Assembly (NCBI RefSeq): GCF_910593845.1
Contig: NZ_CAJVAS010000033.1
Coordinates: forward strand, 1-64,000
DNA length: 64,000 bases
Source: Paenibacillus solanacearum
GTDB lineage: Bacteria; Bacillota; Bacilli; Paenibacillales; NBRC-103111
Direction of reading: 5' to 3'
The translations under genes and the position numbers were made by a program. Under the pieces are notes generated by a model. That model did no database searches and was not told the origin of the DNA. It saw nothing but the letters and a program-made list of their open reading frames with translations. Shown one piece after another: positions 42,109 to 50,384 of the stretch (positions are counted from its first letter, which is position 1; every line of letters starts with the position of its first letter).

Positions 42109-43011
42109 ATGATTCGAATAAAGTTCAAAGCACTCGTGATTACATGCCTGATCAGCATCATGATGATGTTCAACACAGCCTGGTTCCATCAAGCGATTGC
42201 GCAAGCCTCGGACGCGAATAAAGCGACAGTACTCGCTTCCCTGCTGAACGTACGCAGCGAACCGGATCAAAAGTCGAAGATCGTCGGGACTTTGGCGCGA
42301 GACACCTTGGTATCTTACTCCCAAGAATCGTACGGATGGATCAAAATCAGCTCCGGCCGCGTCTCCGGCTGGGTCGCGGGTTATTACCTGCAGAAAGTGA
42401 GCGCCGCCGCCGAAACGGACAAGCGTCCGAAGACAGCGACGATTTCCCAAGCGAAAAGCTCCTCAGGGCTGAAGGGAAAACTCATCGTCATCGATCCCGG
42501 ACACGGAGGCATCGATCACGGCGTCATCGGCACCAAATATAAATCCAGCGAGAAGACGCTGAATTTGAATACGGCCCGCTACTTATCCGACCTGCTTCGG
42601 CAAGCCGGAGCGCAAGTCATCCTGACCCGCACCAGCGATAAGGACAACCCCGCGCTATCGGAAAGAGCGGAAGTCAGCAAGAACAAACGGGCCGACGCCT
42701 TCATCAGCATTCATTACAATGCGTCTCCGAAGCCGGTGAACGGAACGCTGACGTTCTATTATTCGAAATCGAAGGACGAGCCGCTCGCGAGAACCATCGA
42801 AGCCCAGCTGAACAAGTCGCTGAAGCTGAAGAGCAACGGCATCTCGTACGGCGACTATCATGTGCTGCGGGAAAATGAGAAGCCGGCCGCGCTCGTGGAG
42901 CTCGGCTTCCTGTCGAATCCGAAGGACGAGGTGATCGTCCGTACGGCCGATTACCAGAAGCAAGCGGCGGCTGCCATCGCCGCCGGCTTGAAAGACTATT
43001 TTACGAAGTAG
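42109..43011 (+). CDS. N-acetylmuramoyl-L-alanine amidase with SH3 domain
   Basis: The 300-residue exported enzyme has a signal peptide (to about residue 32, cleavage at IAQA), one bacterial SH3 domain (about 38-96, LNVRSEPDQKSKIVGTL then GWIKISSGRVSGWVAGYYL) and a zinc amidase domain (about 125-298) with IDPGHGG, SSEKTLNL, SIHYNA and VELGF, giving the two histidines and two glutamates expected. It cuts the peptide from glycan in peptidoglycan. ATG at 42109 follows GGAGGG. It is a single-gene unit; its last bases overlap the convergent kinase gene by 11. Confidence 0.94.
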   Translation: MIRIKFKALVITCLISIMMMFNTAWFHQAIAQASDANKATVLASLLNVRSEPDQKSKIVGTLARDTLVSYSQESYGWIKISSGRVSGWVAGYYLQKVSAAAETDKRPKTATISQAKSSSGLKGKLIVIDPGHGGIDHGVIGTKYKSSEKTLNLNTARYLSDLLRQAGAQVILTRTSDKDNPALSERAEVSKNKRADAFISIHYNASPKPVNGTLTFYYSKSKDEPLARTIEAQLNKSLKLKSNGISYGDYHVLRENEKPAALVELGFLSNPKDEVIVRTADYQKQAAAAIAAGLKDYFTK

Positions 43012-43591
43012 GATACACGAACCGGTCGATCCGCGATATTTTCTCCTCCGTAAGCGGCCCGGCATTATCGAAATACAATATCGATGCTTCGGGAAGCGGC
43101 CATTTCAGTTCACGCCGCGCCAGCGTGCGGCTGAATTCATCCCAGTTGTCCAGCTTCCACGCGTCAATCGGCGAACGCCTGACCTGAATCCGCTCGCGGT
43201 AATGCTCCGCATCCGGAAGATAGACGCAGGCCGCCTTGACGTCCACGTCGCCTAGCGAAGCGCCGATTCGCGCCAGCTCCTGCTCCAGCCATGCCGGGTC
43301 GTCCGTCTCCTTCGTGAACGGCCCGACGACATAGGCGTCCATCCCCAGCTCCAGGTTCTCCAGAGCGGCATCCATCGTCAGACGGTAGCCCAAGTCGCGG
43401 CAGCGCGTCTTGTACACCGGCGAATCGCGATCGTTCGGATCCAGACCCGAAAACGACATGATCGCCTCCGCCGCAGGCCGCGACAACGTATCCATATCAA
43501 AGAAAGCCGCCCGGCGCTTCTTCGCCAGCGCTTTGGCCAGCGTCGTCTTCCCCGCGCCGGCTGCTCCCAGGAAAAAAACAAGCTTCCGCAT
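43001..43591 (-). CDS. P-loop kinase-like ATPase
   Basis: The 196-residue protein starts with a Walker A motif GAAGAGKTTLAKAL (9-22) and FDMDTLSR, giving the look of a shikimate/gluconate-kinase-type small P-loop kinase. A conserved arginine pair in RRSPIDAW may form the lid. The phosphate acceptor is unknown. It is convergent with the amidase gene, overlapping it by 11 bases, and is 40 bases downstream of a small hypothetical gene on the same strand. Confidence 0.83.
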   Translation of the reverse strand: MRKLVFFLGAAGAGKTTLAKALAKKRRAAFFDMDTLSRPAAEAIMSFSGLDPNDRDSPVYKTRCRDLGYRLTMDAALENLELGMDAYVVGPFTKETDDPAWLEQELARIGASLGDVDVKAACVYLPDAEHYRERIQVRRSPIDAWKLDNWDEFSRTLARRELKWPLPEASILYFDNAGPLTEEKISRIDRFVYPTS

Positions 43592-43631
43592 GTCAACATC
43601 CCCATCCTAATTGAATTGTACGTCCTTCCCC

Positions 43632-43940
43632 TTACCCTTCCGCCACATCTGCTCCCAGTTCGGAGGCAATCTCCAGCATCTTCGGGATGACCGCTTCGTT
43701 CGTACCCGATACGTACAGATCTCCCTGATAATGCCGGAACGGGATGCTCGCTTCGCCGCAGCGCCACATGAAGAAATCGCCCTCGATGGAGACGCGGGTA
43801 GCGCCTTCGATCGTATATACGCTCGTATACGTAAAGTCGGGCTTGGTTTCAAAATATTGCTTGCATTCATCCAGCGTGATGGATGCGCTCGCGCCTTCCT
43901 CTTCCCGAAATGCTCTTGAAATCCGATAGCGTTGACTCAT
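43632..43940 (-). CDS. Hypothetical protein
   Basis: This 102-residue protein is probably real: it has an alternating polar/hydrophobic composition, no signal, and segments such as YTSVYTIEGATRVSIEGDFF and MWRCGEASIPFRHYQGDLYV that look like a compact alpha/beta domain. I do not recognise a family. The ATG at 43940 is favoured because GGGAGG lies upstream, although the spacing of 12 bases is long. It is upstream of the P-loop kinase gene on the same strand. Confidence 0.65.
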   Translation of the reverse strand: MSQRYRISRAFREEEGASASITLDECKQYFETKPDFTYTSVYTIEGATRVSIEGDFFMWRCGEASIPFRHYQGDLYVSGTNEAVIPKMLEIASELGADVAEG

Positions 43941-44135
43941 TGCGATCGTATGCCTCCCACAACCCATTCATAATGTTTGGATTCGTTCCGCCAAGCTTGG
44001 CGTTTCGCCTCATTACGATTGTAACGACTGCAGCCTTTCGCGTAAAGGCGTCCGATCTTCTCCGGGACAATGTGCATATGCCCAGCCAACCGCATAGGCT
44101 GACATCAGCAATAACCGCTGAGAGGAGTATTCCGC

Positions 44136-44561
44136 ATGTATTATGATTACACCCGTCCTTCGTACGACGGGCAGTTGATTCGGCAAATCGAAAAAGCGAT
44201 TGACGGCGAGTATACCGCTATCCTGTGTTATGAGCATATGGCAAAGCTCGCTCCGGACGAAAAGCAGCGCGATCGGATTCTTGAAATACGTAAAGACGAA
44301 ATTCGGCATTTCCATACGTTCTCGCACCTCTATGTCACATTAACCGGCAACCATCCGAAGCCGCAGATGACGGAGAAATGTCCCGATACTTACCGGGAAG
44401 CCGTACAAAGCGCATTCAAGGACGAACAGGAAACCGTCGATTTTTATCTGGAGATTTCGGATTCGGCGAGAGACCCTTACATCAAGGAAGCATTCCGGCG
44501 CGCTGCGGCGGATGAACAAAATCACGCCGTATGGTTCCTGTCCTTTCTTACGCAGCATTAA
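44136..44561 (+). CDS. Ferritin-like (rubrerythrin-type) di-iron protein
   Basis: The 141-residue protein is a four-helix bundle of the ferritin-like family: YDGQLIRQIEKAIDGEYTAI with E-x-x-x-Y, the ExxRxxE-H pattern in RILEIRKDEIRHFHTFSHLY, DEQETVDFY and the last ADEQNHAVWF. The glutamates and histidines can hold a di-iron centre. No rubredoxin domain is present. GAGAGGAG precedes the ATG. Possible roles are peroxide protection or iron storage in spores; this is inferred from the family. Confidence 0.86.
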   Translation: MYYDYTRPSYDGQLIRQIEKAIDGEYTAILCYEHMAKLAPDEKQRDRILEIRKDEIRHFHTFSHLYVTLTGNHPKPQMTEKCPDTYREAVQSAFKDEQETVDFYLEISDSARDPYIKEAFRRAAADEQNHAVWFLSFLTQH

Positions 44562-44622
44562 GCGATTGCCCACGTAATGATGCCGCATCGGCTGCGCTGG
44601 CGTATACTCGCCCCTTCCGCCT

Positions 44623-46686
44623 TCAGGTTGCCGGCAGCAGGGGCGAAGCTTCCCCGTCATACGTCAGCGCCAGCTTGTGCATCGCCCGGGTGCAGGCGAT
44701 ATAGAGCAGGCTTCGGTCCAGCTCTGTCGCATAATTGCCCGCATCGCAATAAGGCACGACGACCTGGTCGAACTCCAATCCCTTCGCCATATGCGCGGAA
44801 GCGATAAGGATGCCCTCGCGGAATTTCTCGCTGTTGAAATCGAGCAAGCAAAGGCCGTCGTGCTGATCCTTCAGCTCCCGAAACAGCCGCTCCGCCTGAT
44901 CCTGCGTTTTGCACACAAGGAGCAGCGACCGGTGCTCCGACTGCAGAAATTGACCGATCGCCGTTCCGATCGCCGCCAGCTGCCCTTGCGCATTGCCGGA
45001 CGCAATGATTCGGGGGCTGTCGCCATGCCGCTCTACCGGAATCATCCGGCTGTTCGGATGGATTTGCCGCGCAAACTCGATAATTTCGAACGTCGAGCGG
45101 TAGCTCTTGACCAATTCGACGGTATCGGCTTCGGGAAACACCTGCCGGATCTCGGCGAGCGATGAGGACGAGTAAGGGTTGACGGATTGGTTGGCGTCCC
45201 CGAGAATCGTCTTTTTGCACGGGAACAGGCGGGCGATGACGGCGTATTGCACGGCGGTGTAATCCTGCATTTCGTCCACCACCACATGCTTGATCGAATC
45301 AAAGCCCTGCACGCCTTCCAGCAGCATTTTCAAGTAGATCGCCGGAAACACGTCGCCATATTCCAGCGTCTTCGGCCCGAGCAGCTTGAACTGTTCCGGC
45401 TGGCCGATATATGTGTACAAATCTTTATAGAGCGAAAGCAGGTTCAGCGTCTTGAACATCTTCTTGATCGCGTTTCTGACTTTGCCGGCCGCCGCCGGCT
45501 TTAATTTATTTCCGTCCTCGTCTCTGGCCGCTCCGGCGACGATCAACGCTGTCTTCTCCAGCCTCGGCTTGACGGGCAGGCTGCCCGCCGCAACGTAGGC
45601 GCTCACAATGTCTTCCTTGGCAATCGTTACGGAAGGAAACGATACATCAACCGGGACGAAATACGCTTCCGCGCAATGCCGCGCAAACTGTTCGATCGAG
45701 TGAACGAAGGACAGGCCGGCTTTGAAACGGATGCGATCAATCAAAGCTTCGTCGGCGGATACGGTGAGCCGGGACACCTGCTCTGCGAACGTCTGGAACC
45801 TGCATATGCCGTCGAGCTCGCCGGCCGCCAATTCATCAAAGCCGGTCTCCAGGATCTTCTCTTCCCCCAGCTCGGGAAGGACGCTTGAGATATAGTCGGA
45901 AAACACTTTGTTCGGGGAGATGATGAGAATGTTTTGCGAGCTGATCGTCCCTTTGTACCGATACAGCAGGAAGGCAACCCGGTGCAGCGCGACCGACGTT
46001 TTCCCCGAACCGGCCACCCCCTGAATAATCAGCTCGCGGGAATGCTCGTTGCGGATAATCATGTTTTGTTCCTTCTGGATCGTCGCTACGATATTCCTCA
46101 TCTTCTCGTCCGAGACGCGGCTGAGCTCCTTTTGCAGCACCTCGTCGTTAATGTGCATCGCGCTTTCGATCATATATTCCAATTCGCCGTCTATAATCTT
46201 ATACTGCCGTTTCAAGCGGATCTCGCCTTCCACTACGCCTTCCGGCGCGTCATAAGCGGCCCGGCCCGCGTGGTAGTCGTAAAAAAGGCTCGCGACCGGC
46301 GAGCGCCAGTCATAGATCACATTGCGCCGGCTGTCCTCCTCGCCGAACGAATGCACGCCGATATAATAGGCATCCGCTTCCGTGCCGCCAGCGGTCATAA
46401 AGTCCACCCTTCCAAAATACGGGGACCGGATGAGCTTCTGCAGCCTCCGATGCCGCTCTACCGCTCGTTCGCCTTGATCGATCGCAAGCGAGATATCGAC
46501 CCGGTTGGCTGCCCGTTCCGCCGGATCGAGCCCGGCCCTGTTCGCCCAAACGTACGTCTTGGCTTCGATCACTTCAACCCGGGTCGCATCGATTTGGTTC
46601 TCGATCGTTCGCAGCGCATCGTGAAGCTTGGCTGCGACCTCCTTCACGTAGGCTCGTTCTTCCGCTTCCGTTGAATGAATGGTCAT
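44623..46686 (-). CDS. helD: RNA polymerase recycling motor HelD
   Basis: The 687-residue protein is a HelD-type ATPase, which removes stalled RNA polymerase from DNA. The N-terminal coiled-coil arm occupies about residues 1-60; the UvrD/Rep-like helicase core has GVAGSGKTSVALHR (Walker A), LIISPNKVFSDYIS, HVVVDEMQDYTAVQ (Walker B) and late motifs including YIACTRAMHKLAL. This is the class I type of Bacillota. The ATG at 46686 follows AGAGGGA; an in-frame extension to 46845 would run into the promoter and operator. A perfect palindrome lies just downstream of the -10. Confidence 0.92.
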   Translation of the reverse strand: MTIHSTEAEERAYVKEVAAKLHDALRTIENQIDATRVEVIEAKTYVWANRAGLDPAERAANRVDISLAIDQGERAVERHRRLQKLIRSPYFGRVDFMTAGGTEADAYYIGVHSFGEEDSRRNVIYDWRSPVASLFYDYHAGRAAYDAPEGVVEGEIRLKRQYKIIDGELEYMIESAMHINDEVLQKELSRVSDEKMRNIVATIQKEQNMIIRNEHSRELIIQGVAGSGKTSVALHRVAFLLYRYKGTISSQNILIISPNKVFSDYISSVLPELGEEKILETGFDELAAGELDGICRFQTFAEQVSRLTVSADEALIDRIRFKAGLSFVHSIEQFARHCAEAYFVPVDVSFPSVTIAKEDIVSAYVAAGSLPVKPRLEKTALIVAGAARDEDGNKLKPAAAGKVRNAIKKMFKTLNLLSLYKDLYTYIGQPEQFKLLGPKTLEYGDVFPAIYLKMLLEGVQGFDSIKHVVVDEMQDYTAVQYAVIARLFPCKKTILGDANQSVNPYSSSSLAEIRQVFPEADTVELVKSYRSTFEIIEFARQIHPNSRMIPVERHGDSPRIIASGNAQGQLAAIGTAIGQFLQSEHRSLLLVCKTQDQAERLFRELKDQHDGLCLLDFNSEKFREGILIASAHMAKGLEFDQVVVPYCDAGNYATELDRSLLYIACTRAMHKLALTYDGEASPLLPAT

Positions 46687-46740
46687 GCAGATCCCTCTTT
46701 TCCTCGCAAGAATAGGGATAAGTATAGAGGAATCCGCAAA

Positions 46741-46776
46741 AAAGTATAGACTTATACTTTCCGTTGTAGTATTATA
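46741..46776 (-). promoter_or_regulatory. helD promoter with palindromic operator candidate
   Basis: The minus strand carries TATAAT at 46776-46771 and, beginning about eleven bases later, the perfect inverted repeat AAAGTATA-AGTC-TATACTTT (46760-46741). A third half-site TATACTT is at 46725-46731. A protein bound there would sit on the transcription start. Confidence 0.55.
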
Positions 46777-46824
46777 TTTTAATCGTGGGTCCAAAATAAA
46801 ATATACATTATTTTCCAATAACAC

Positions 46825-46872
46825 AATAAAAAAGCCGCCATACACAGGAATTCCTGCTGTATAGCGGCTTTT
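46825..46872 (-). terminator. Rho-independent terminator after the DUF2798 gene
   Basis: AAAAGCCGC pairs with GCGGCTTTT around an inner AGGA/TCCT core, then T-rich sequence on the minus strand. It separates the DUF2798 gene from helD. Confidence 0.85.
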
Positions 46873-46897
46873 GTGCTTCGCGAATGCGGCAGCCCTC

Positions 46898-47137
46898 TTA
46901 TCGGCTCTCTTCTACAAACGTAATGACGGACATGATCTTTCGGATATAACGCGGCAAAAAGTATGCAGTCGGAAAAGCGATCAGGAAGGCGATTCCCCAG
47001 GACGAAAGCCATCTCTGTATATAAAAGGAATGAATTCCCGCATTAATCAGCATCGCAAAAAATGAAATAATGCATGACATCCCCAGCGCCATTAAAAATG
47101 TAAACGTAAGATGCTCGTATTTCTTATGCAGTTTCAA
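46898..47137 (-). CDS. DUF2798-family small membrane protein
   Basis: The 79-residue protein has two membrane segments (about 12-32 and 45-63) and the DUF2798 pattern: FTFLMALGMSCIISFFAMLIN and SWGIAFLIAFPTAYFLPRYI. Function unknown. Flanked by a strong terminator, it is a one-gene unit. AGGTGA lies upstream of the ATG at 47137. Confidence 0.82.
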   Translation of the reverse strand: MKLHKKYEHLTFTFLMALGMSCIISFFAMLINAGIHSFYIQRWLSSWGIAFLIAFPTAYFLPRYIRKIMSVITFVEESR

Positions 47138-47336
47138 CTGTCATCACCTCGTTTTTGATGTAATCGCAGAACGCCGATGGCCCTGTTTACTTTTCTTTAA
47201 CGGTAATAGCTTACTGCCGAATGCCGAAATCTGTCAAGAAAAATGTCGAATTTTGTAAAATATGTACAAAAATAAAACACGCCGGCGTGCGGCATGTTCC
47301 GTCATTCGTTGCAGTCCCTATCGATCCCGTGCTCCG

Positions 47337-47903
47337 CTAGGCCTTAGGCTCCATGTGATCGGCCAATTCGACCAGCTTGCTGATCGTTTTCCAATTGCGC
47401 GTCGTCGTCGCGACACCGAGCTTCTCCACTTGGACTGCCAGCTTCGAGTTGCGGATGCTGCTGCCGAACAACAGATAGACGTCCCTGCCCTCGATCCGGT
47501 ACTGGTCATTCTGGAAGTCAAACGCCTTCAGCTTGTCCACCCGCTCTGTAACCGGCTCGCGCCCGAGCATGGAGACATGCAGGCACTCGCCCTCCGCCGA
47601 CGCCTGCGCTTCGCTGATTTGCGCCGCCGTGAAAGGAAGCTTCTCCATGATTCCTCTCATTTCCGCTGCCGTCCGCAAAATCACATGGAGCGAAATCCCG
47701 AACGTCCTGTCGATTTCCTGCTCGATCCGCTCACGCAGCGTCTCCTCCGTCTCGTCCGATTCGAACAAGATGTTGCCGCTCTGAATGTAGGTCTGCACCC
47801 GGGCAAGACCCAGGCTTCCCAGCGCTTCCCGCAGCTCCGCCATCTTGATCTTGTTGTGGCCGCCTACATTGATCCCGCGCAGCAATGCAATATGGATGGT
47901 CAT
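47337..47903 (-). CDS. DUF1697-family protein
   Basis: The 188-residue cytoplasmic protein has the whole DUF1697 pattern: HIALLRGINVGGHNKIKM, LREALGSLGLARVQTYIQSGN, VILRTAAEM and the final NWKTISKLVEL. The function is unknown; it is common in Actinobacteria and Bacillota. The ATG at 47903 is used; a TTG two codons upstream is less likely. It is a single gene with no recognisable terminator. Confidence 0.9.
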   Translation of the reverse strand: MTIHIALLRGINVGGHNKIKMAELREALGSLGLARVQTYIQSGNILFESDETEETLRERIEQEIDRTFGISLHVILRTAAEMRGIMEKLPFTAAQISEAQASAEGECLHVSMLGREPVTERVDKLKAFDFQNDQYRIEGRDVYLLFGSSIRNSKLAVQVEKLGVATTTRNWKTISKLVELADHMEPKA

Positions 47904-47999
47904 GGGCAAATTCCTCGCTTTCCCGTTTTCACGTTCGTTAAGCCCCAGAATACCACAAACTTCAGGGGCCGTATTGTAAAAAGACGACAGCCCTCCGCC

Positions 48000-49343
48000 T
48001 TACTTATGCCGTGCTTTCTCCGGATTGCCCCGGGCTGCCTTCAACTGCTTGAGCGCCGCCAGCGTCGAGCCCTTCAAGGCAGGAGCGCCACTGTACTTCG
48101 GCGTACCGATAAGCTGCGACGTATAGATGCCCGTATGTCCGGAGACGACGTAGCTGACGAGGCACGCCATAAACATATAAATCGCGCCGCCTGAGCCGAA
48201 CAACTCGATCCCCATAAGGAAGCATGCGATCGGCGTATTCGTCGCCCCGCAGAACACGGCGATAAATCCAAGCGCGGCCAGAAACGGCCCATACAGTCCC
48301 AGTATGGAAGACAAGGCGTTGCCGAGCGTCGCCCCGATCGCAAATAAAGGCGTCACCTCTCCGCCCTGGAACCCTGCTCCCAGCGTGAGCGAGGTGAATA
48401 CCAGCTTCCACAGAAACGCCAGCGGCGCAACATCCTGCTCGAACGATTGCTGAATCAGCGGAATGCCGAGCCCCAAATAATCCCGCGTTCCCACTGCATA
48501 AACAAGACCGATGACGACCACGCCGCCGGCCGCGCTTCGCAAGACAGGGTTCGCGAAGACCCGGGCATACCCGCGCTTCAAGGCATGGGTCAGCTCGCTG
48601 AAGGCGACGCTCGCCAGGCCGAACAGCACGGACGCGATCATCACTTTGCCCAGCACCGCCGCGGTCAGTCCGGGAACGGCGCCGGCGTCGTAATGAAGAT
48701 GCGCCACGCCCCAGAGCTTCGTCGTGACCAGGTTCCCGACGAAGCTGGCGACGAAGGCGGGAACGAGCGCTTCGTGGCTGATCACGCCGATTGCGAGCAC
48801 TTCGAGGCCGAACACCGTACCGGCTAACGGGGTGCCGAAGATCGAGCCGAAGCCGCCGCTGATGCCGCAGATCAGCAGCAGCCTCCGATCGGCTGCGTTC
48901 ACCCGCAGCAGCTTGCCGAGCCATTCGGACAAGCTGCCTCCCATTTGCACAGCCGTGCCTTCCCGGCCAGCCGAACCGCCGAACAGATGCGTCATCAGCG
49001 TCCCGAATAGCACCAGCGGCGCCATACGCAGCGGAATCGTTTCGCCGCCGCCGTGAATTTGCTCCAGAATCAAATTATTGCCCTTTGCGCTATTTTTGCC
49101 GTACGCGGCATACACATAACTGACAATCGCGCCGCCGACCGGCAGTAAGAACAACAGCCAGGTATGCTCCATTCGAAGTCCGGTGACGTAGTCCAGACTA
49201 ACAAGAAACAGCGCCGACGCGGTTCCGGTCAACATCCCTACGCCACTGCCGAGAATGATCCATTTGATAAGTGCATACCATCGCGCCATCGGCCGCCCAA
49301 ACCTTCCCCCGTCGTTTGCGTTCTGCTCTTCCACATTTTCCAT
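48000..49343 (-). CDS. CLC-type fluoride/proton antiporter (CLC-F)
   Basis: The 447-residue protein is a CLC antiporter with about 12 to 18 membrane helices. It has GREGT (126-130) in place of the chloride-type GREGP and GNNLI (88-92) in place of GSGIP, both typical of the fluoride-exporting CLC-F branch, plus the late GFQGGEVTPLFAIGA helix-capping motif and GGFGSIFGTPLAGTVF. The gate glutamate is in GREGT (E128). It is preceded by a fluoride riboswitch, so export of fluoride in exchange for protons is almost certain. The ATG at 49343 follows GGAGAG. It is transcribed alone, downstream of the ECF41 cluster. Confidence 0.93.
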   Translation of the reverse strand: MENVEEQNANDGGRFGRPMARWYALIKWIILGSGVGMLTGTASALFLVSLDYVTGLRMEHTWLLFLLPVGGAIVSYVYAAYGKNSAKGNNLILEQIHGGGETIPLRMAPLVLFGTLMTHLFGGSAGREGTAVQMGGSLSEWLGKLLRVNAADRRLLLICGISGGFGSIFGTPLAGTVFGLEVLAIGVISHEALVPAFVASFVGNLVTTKLWGVAHLHYDAGAVPGLTAAVLGKVMIASVLFGLASVAFSELTHALKRGYARVFANPVLRSAAGGVVVIGLVYAVGTRDYLGLGIPLIQQSFEQDVAPLAFLWKLVFTSLTLGAGFQGGEVTPLFAIGATLGNALSSILGLYGPFLAALGFIAVFCGATNTPIACFLMGIELFGSGGAIYMFMACLVSYVVSGHTGIYTSQLIGTPKYSGAPALKGSTLAALKQLKAARGNPEKARHK

Positions 49344-49379
49344 AACGTGCGCCGCTCTCCTTCTTGTTATACGTCTGAA

Positions 49380-49459
49380 AATAAACAGACTCCTACCAGC
49401 AAACATACGCTGGTAGGAGTCATTAGCCTTCGCAGGCGGTTATGGCGAACTCCATCGCC
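49380..49459 (-). promoter_or_regulatory. Fluoride riboswitch with terminator platform
   Basis: The minus strand reads GGCGATGGAGTTCGCC, ATAACCGCC, TGCGAAGGC, TAATGACTCCTACC, matching the crcB-type fluoride aptamer. The aptamer's GACTCCTACCAGC arm also pairs with GCTGGTAGGAGTC to form a terminator followed by T-rich sequence. Fluoride would prevent termination and express the CLC-F gene starting at 49343. Confidence 0.95.
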
Positions 49460-49520
49460 TTATGAACTTGATTTTCATTATATTGAAAAACAATCGACCC
49501 GTCAATGCTCTATGCATGCT

Positions 49521-50384
49521 TTATACATGCCGCAGTTTCTCGGGATTCGCTACGCTATAGATCGTTTCGATCCGCTGCTGGCGAAAGGCAAACGAAAATA
49601 TATATTGCAGCCCGTCGTCGGTCATAAGCCGGATGCCCGGCATCCCGTTCACAAGCTCGAACGTGTACCGCATTTTGCCCGCATACATTTGAAGCAAATT
49701 TTGCAGCAAGGCGGCAACCCGCTGCAGACCGGTGATCGGCACTTGAGCCGCTTTGACTTTGCCGCCGCCGTCGGAATAGAACACCACATTTTCGCTTAAC
49801 AGCTCGAGCAGCTTGCCTGTGTTGCCCTGAATCAAGGAGTTGACGAACTCCTTGATCTGCCGCTCCGCCACGGAAACGGGCGGCACATGCTCCGGATCGA
49901 AATGGATGCTCTTCTGGGCGCGATGAAAGATTTGCCGGCAGTTGGCGCTGCTCTTTCCGATCATATCGGCGATTTCGTCATACGAATAATGGAAGATTTC
50001 CCGCAGCAAAAATACCGCCCGTTCTACCGCATTCAACTGCTGCAGCAGCAGCAGGTACGCCGTGGAAATCGTTTCTTTTTGCAAATAGATGTCCGACGGG
50101 TCCGCCATTGCGGCGCCCGTCGGAAGCAGCGGCTCCGGCAGCCACGGACCGACGTACAGCTCTCGCTTTTTGGCGGATGAGCGCAGCAGATCCAGGCAGC
50201 GGTTCGTTACGATTTTGTACAAAAACGCCCTTTCATTGCGAATGGAAGCGGCGTCGGGCAGCTGATCATAAGCAATAAACGCCTCCTGTACGATGTCTTC
50301 CGCATCCATGACGCTGCCGAGCATCCGATAAGCCATCGAAAAAAGAGGAGTTCTGTAAGCTTTATATAGCGTCTCTGTGCTCAT
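49521..50384 (-). CDS. ECF41-type RNA polymerase sigma factor with SnoaL-like C-terminal domain
   Basis: The 287-residue protein has sigma regions 2 and 4 (about 1-80 and 115-165) and a C-terminal SnoaL-like domain (about 175-285). The three ECF41 signature motifs are present: WLPEP in the linker, DGGGK (DGGGKVKAA) in the SnoaL domain, and NPEKL near the end, which corresponds to NPDKL. In this group the C-terminal domain regulates the sigma factor directly, without a separate anti-sigma. The ATG at 50384 lies inside the 3' end of the oxidoreductase gene (23-base overlap), with GGGAGGG upstream, so the two are coupled. Its own promoter type is found upstream of the pair. Confidence 0.93.
   Translation of the reverse strand: MSTETLYKAYRTPLFSMAYRMLGSVMDAEDIVQEAFIAYDQLPDAASIRNERAFLYKIVTNRCLDLLRSSAKKRELYVGPWLPEPLLPTGAAMADPSDIYLQKETISTAYLLLLQQLNAVERAVFLLREIFHYSYDEIADMIGKSSANCRQIFHRAQKSIHFDPEHVPPVSVAERQIKEFVNSLIQGNTGKLLELLSENVVFYSDGGGKVKAAQVPITGLQRVAALLQNLLQMYAGKMRYTFELVNGMPGIRLMTDDGLQYIFSFAFRQQRIETIYSVANPEKLRHV

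Noticed and set aside
47278..47289. 12-base palindrome CACGCCGGCGTG between the DUF2798 and DUF1697 genes
   Set aside because: Short, GC-rich and not positioned at a promoter; such palindromes occur by chance.
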